35,705 nucleotides of DNA from Acidobacteriota bacterium (lineage in GTDB: Bacteria > Acidobacteriota > Thermoanaerobaculia > Gp7-AA8): positions 1 to 35,705 of the forward strand of contig JAFAOU010000195.1 in NCBI GenBank assembly GCA_019247495.1, written 5' to 3'. Below, one piece after another: positions 34,697 to 35,705 of the stretch. The position numbers and the translations under genes were made by a program. Within the stretch, counting starts at the first letter, position 1. Each line of letters starts with the position of its first letter. The notes under the pieces were generated by a model. The model was not told the DNA's origin. It saw nothing but the letters and a program-made list of their open reading frames with translations, and searched no databases.

Positions 34697-34965
34697 GCGT
34701 GCCGGGGCGTGTCATCGAAGTTCACGATTGCACCGCCACTGTCGACTTCTGGGGCGTGCGCAAAGAAGTGCGCCTCGACATCGTCGACGAGCCTGTCGCG
34801 CCGGGCGACTACATCCTCAACCACGTCGGCTTCGCCATCCGCCGCATCGCGCCTGAGTCGGTCGGCGAGACGCTGGCGCTCTACGAAATGCTTCTCCGTG
34901 AAGGCGAGAACGCCGACGACCTCATGACCAGCGATGTGCGCGCTGAAATTGCGGGGACGGTGTGA
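34687..34965 (+). CDS. hypC: Hydrogenase maturation chaperone HypC
   Basis: A 92-residue protein with the family-defining start MCLGVPGRVIEV, in which Cys2 holds the Fe(CN)2CO unit together with HypD and hands it to the large subunit. The fold continues with VDFWGVRKEVRLDIV and GDYILNHVGFAI. AGGAG lies at 34677-34681. The start overlaps hypF by 10 bases, and its stop overlaps the hypD GTG start (GTGA), so the genes are translationally coupled. Confidence 0.96.
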   Translation: MCLGVPGRVIEVHDCTATVDFWGVRKEVRLDIVDEPVAPGDYILNHVGFAIRRIAPESVGETLALYEMLLREGENADDLMTSDVRAEIAGTV

Positions 34966-35705
34966 CCAACGAGCTCCAGTTCCGCGATCCCGCGCTGGCG
35001 CGCTCGCTTGCGGCCACGCTCGATCGGCTGATGCGCGAGATCGGACGGCCGGTGGCGGTGATGCACGTCTGCGGCAGCCACGAACAGGCCATCGCCCGAT
35101 TTGGACTGCGCTCGCTCTTCCCGAAATCGCTCGACGTCATCATGGGTCCCGGCTGTCCGGTCTGCGTCACCGACGTCCCCGAAGTCGACGAGGGCGTCGT
35201 GCTGTCGCGGCAGGGCGTGCGCGTGGCGACGTTCGGCGACATGCTGCGAGTTCCGGGCACGGTGCAGTCGCTGGCGGACGCGCAGGCCAGCGGCGCGAAG
35301 ATCGACATCGTTTACAGTCCGCGTCAGGCCGCGGACATCGCGCGCGAAACGGACGAGGAAGTGGTCCTTTTCGCCTCCGGGTTCGAGACCACTGCCGTGG
35401 CCACTGCCGCGGTCATCCTCAACGATCCGCCGCCGAACTTTTCCGTGCTCTCGGCGCACAAGTACATCCCGCCGGTGATGGAGATCGTGGCCGAGATGCC
35501 GGGCTCGCGCGTGGAGGGATTCCTCGCCGCGGGCCATGCCGCGACCATCACTGGCTCCGCAGTCTTCGAGCCGTTCGTGGCGCGGCACAACGTTCCTGTC
35601 GTCGTGGCCGGCTTCGAGCCGATCGACATCCTTGCGGGTCTCGTGGAGCTGCTCGATCTGATCAAGAACGGTACGCCGCGCGTGATCAACATGTTTCCGC
35701 GCTGC
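34962..35705 (+). CDS. hypD: Hydrogenase maturation protein HypD, cut by the window end
   Basis: 248 codons are present and the frame is still open at the last base. HypD carries a [4Fe-4S] cluster and, with HypC, is the scaffold on which Fe(CN)2CO is built. Motifs visible are MHVCGSHEQAIARFG, IMGPGCPVCVTD, FASGFETTAVATA, SAHKYIPPVM and FLAAGHAATITG. The start is GTG 34962, overlapping the hypC TGA, with no better ATG in frame near the expected N-terminus. hypE and possibly hypA and hypB may follow beyond the window. Confidence 0.94.
   Translation, partial: MTNELQFRDPALARSLAATLDRLMREIGRPVAVMHVCGSHEQAIARFGLRSLFPKSLDVIMGPGCPVCVTDVPEVDEGVVLSRQGVRVATFGDMLRVPGTVQSLADAQASGAKIDIVYSPRQAADIARETDEEVVLFASGFETTAVATAAVILNDPPPNFSVLSAHKYIPPVMEIVAEMPGSRVEGFLAAGHAATITGSAVFEPFVARHNVPVVVAGFEPIDILAGLVELLDLIKNGTPRVINMFPRC

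Overview
This is a GC-rich window, densely coded with strong G/C preference at third codon positions, and it reads as a bacterial energy-metabolism region. It carries pyruvate:ferredoxin oxidoreductase, several multiheme cytochromes, a quinol-cytochrome module, a B-type haem-copper oxidase, a quinone-linked [NiFe] hydrogenase and hydrogenase maturation genes. The gene style and the many short inverted-repeat families remind me of Acidobacteriota or a neighbouring phylum. That is an impression only, because there is no rRNA or other phylogenetic marker here. The inferred lifestyle is a facultative respirer able to use H2 and to switch between oxygen and other electron acceptors.

Layout. 44-5885 (+): nifJ, a macro-domain protein, then a tightly coupled trio of BON-domain protein, rhodanese-like protein and small cytochrome c. 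The rhodanese has an in-frame UGA at its active-site loop followed by a perfect hairpin, so it is a strong selenoprotein candidate. 5963-7300 (-): a large membrane protein. 7432-10730 (+): Rieske protein, cytochrome b and an 11-haem cytochrome c. 10775-19303 (-): a trans-sulfuration PLP enzyme, a second small cytochrome c, a 9-haem secreted cytochrome, a CBS-pair protein, citrate synthase, an ACT-domain malic enzyme and a small membrane protein. 19449-22695 (+): a ba3-like oxidase operon made of a 38-residue subunit IIa-like peptide, subunit II fused to cytochrome c, subunit I and a SCO chaperone. 22727-23411 (+): a VapBC toxin-antitoxin pair. 23549-28891 (+): hydrogenase genes in the hybO-A-B-C-D order. 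28892-29333: debris of a transposase. 29334-31880 (-): two membrane proteins, one with coiled-coil and collagen-like segments. 32369-35705 (+): hypF, hypC and a hypD cut by the window end.

How it fits together. HybOABC would feed H2 electrons to quinone. The Rieske/cytochrome b/11-haem module would take quinol electrons to the periplasm. The small cytochromes c and the cytochrome c domain of oxidase subunit II would complete delivery to oxygen, and the 9-haem secreted protein could serve another acceptor. Recurrent palindromes of the form (T/G)TGAC-N4-GTCAC lie before the BON, malic enzyme, oxidase and hypF genes, and CRP-like palindromes lie before the hydrogenase and the PLP-enzyme gene. 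Together they suggest control by CRP/FNR-family regulators.

The region is also peppered with short inverted repeats of at least six kinds. One is inserted in frame in nifJ (63 codons), one arm of another lies inside the membrane-protein gene, and one supplies the stop codon of the PLP-enzyme gene. A decayed REP-type tyrosine transposase lies in the same window.
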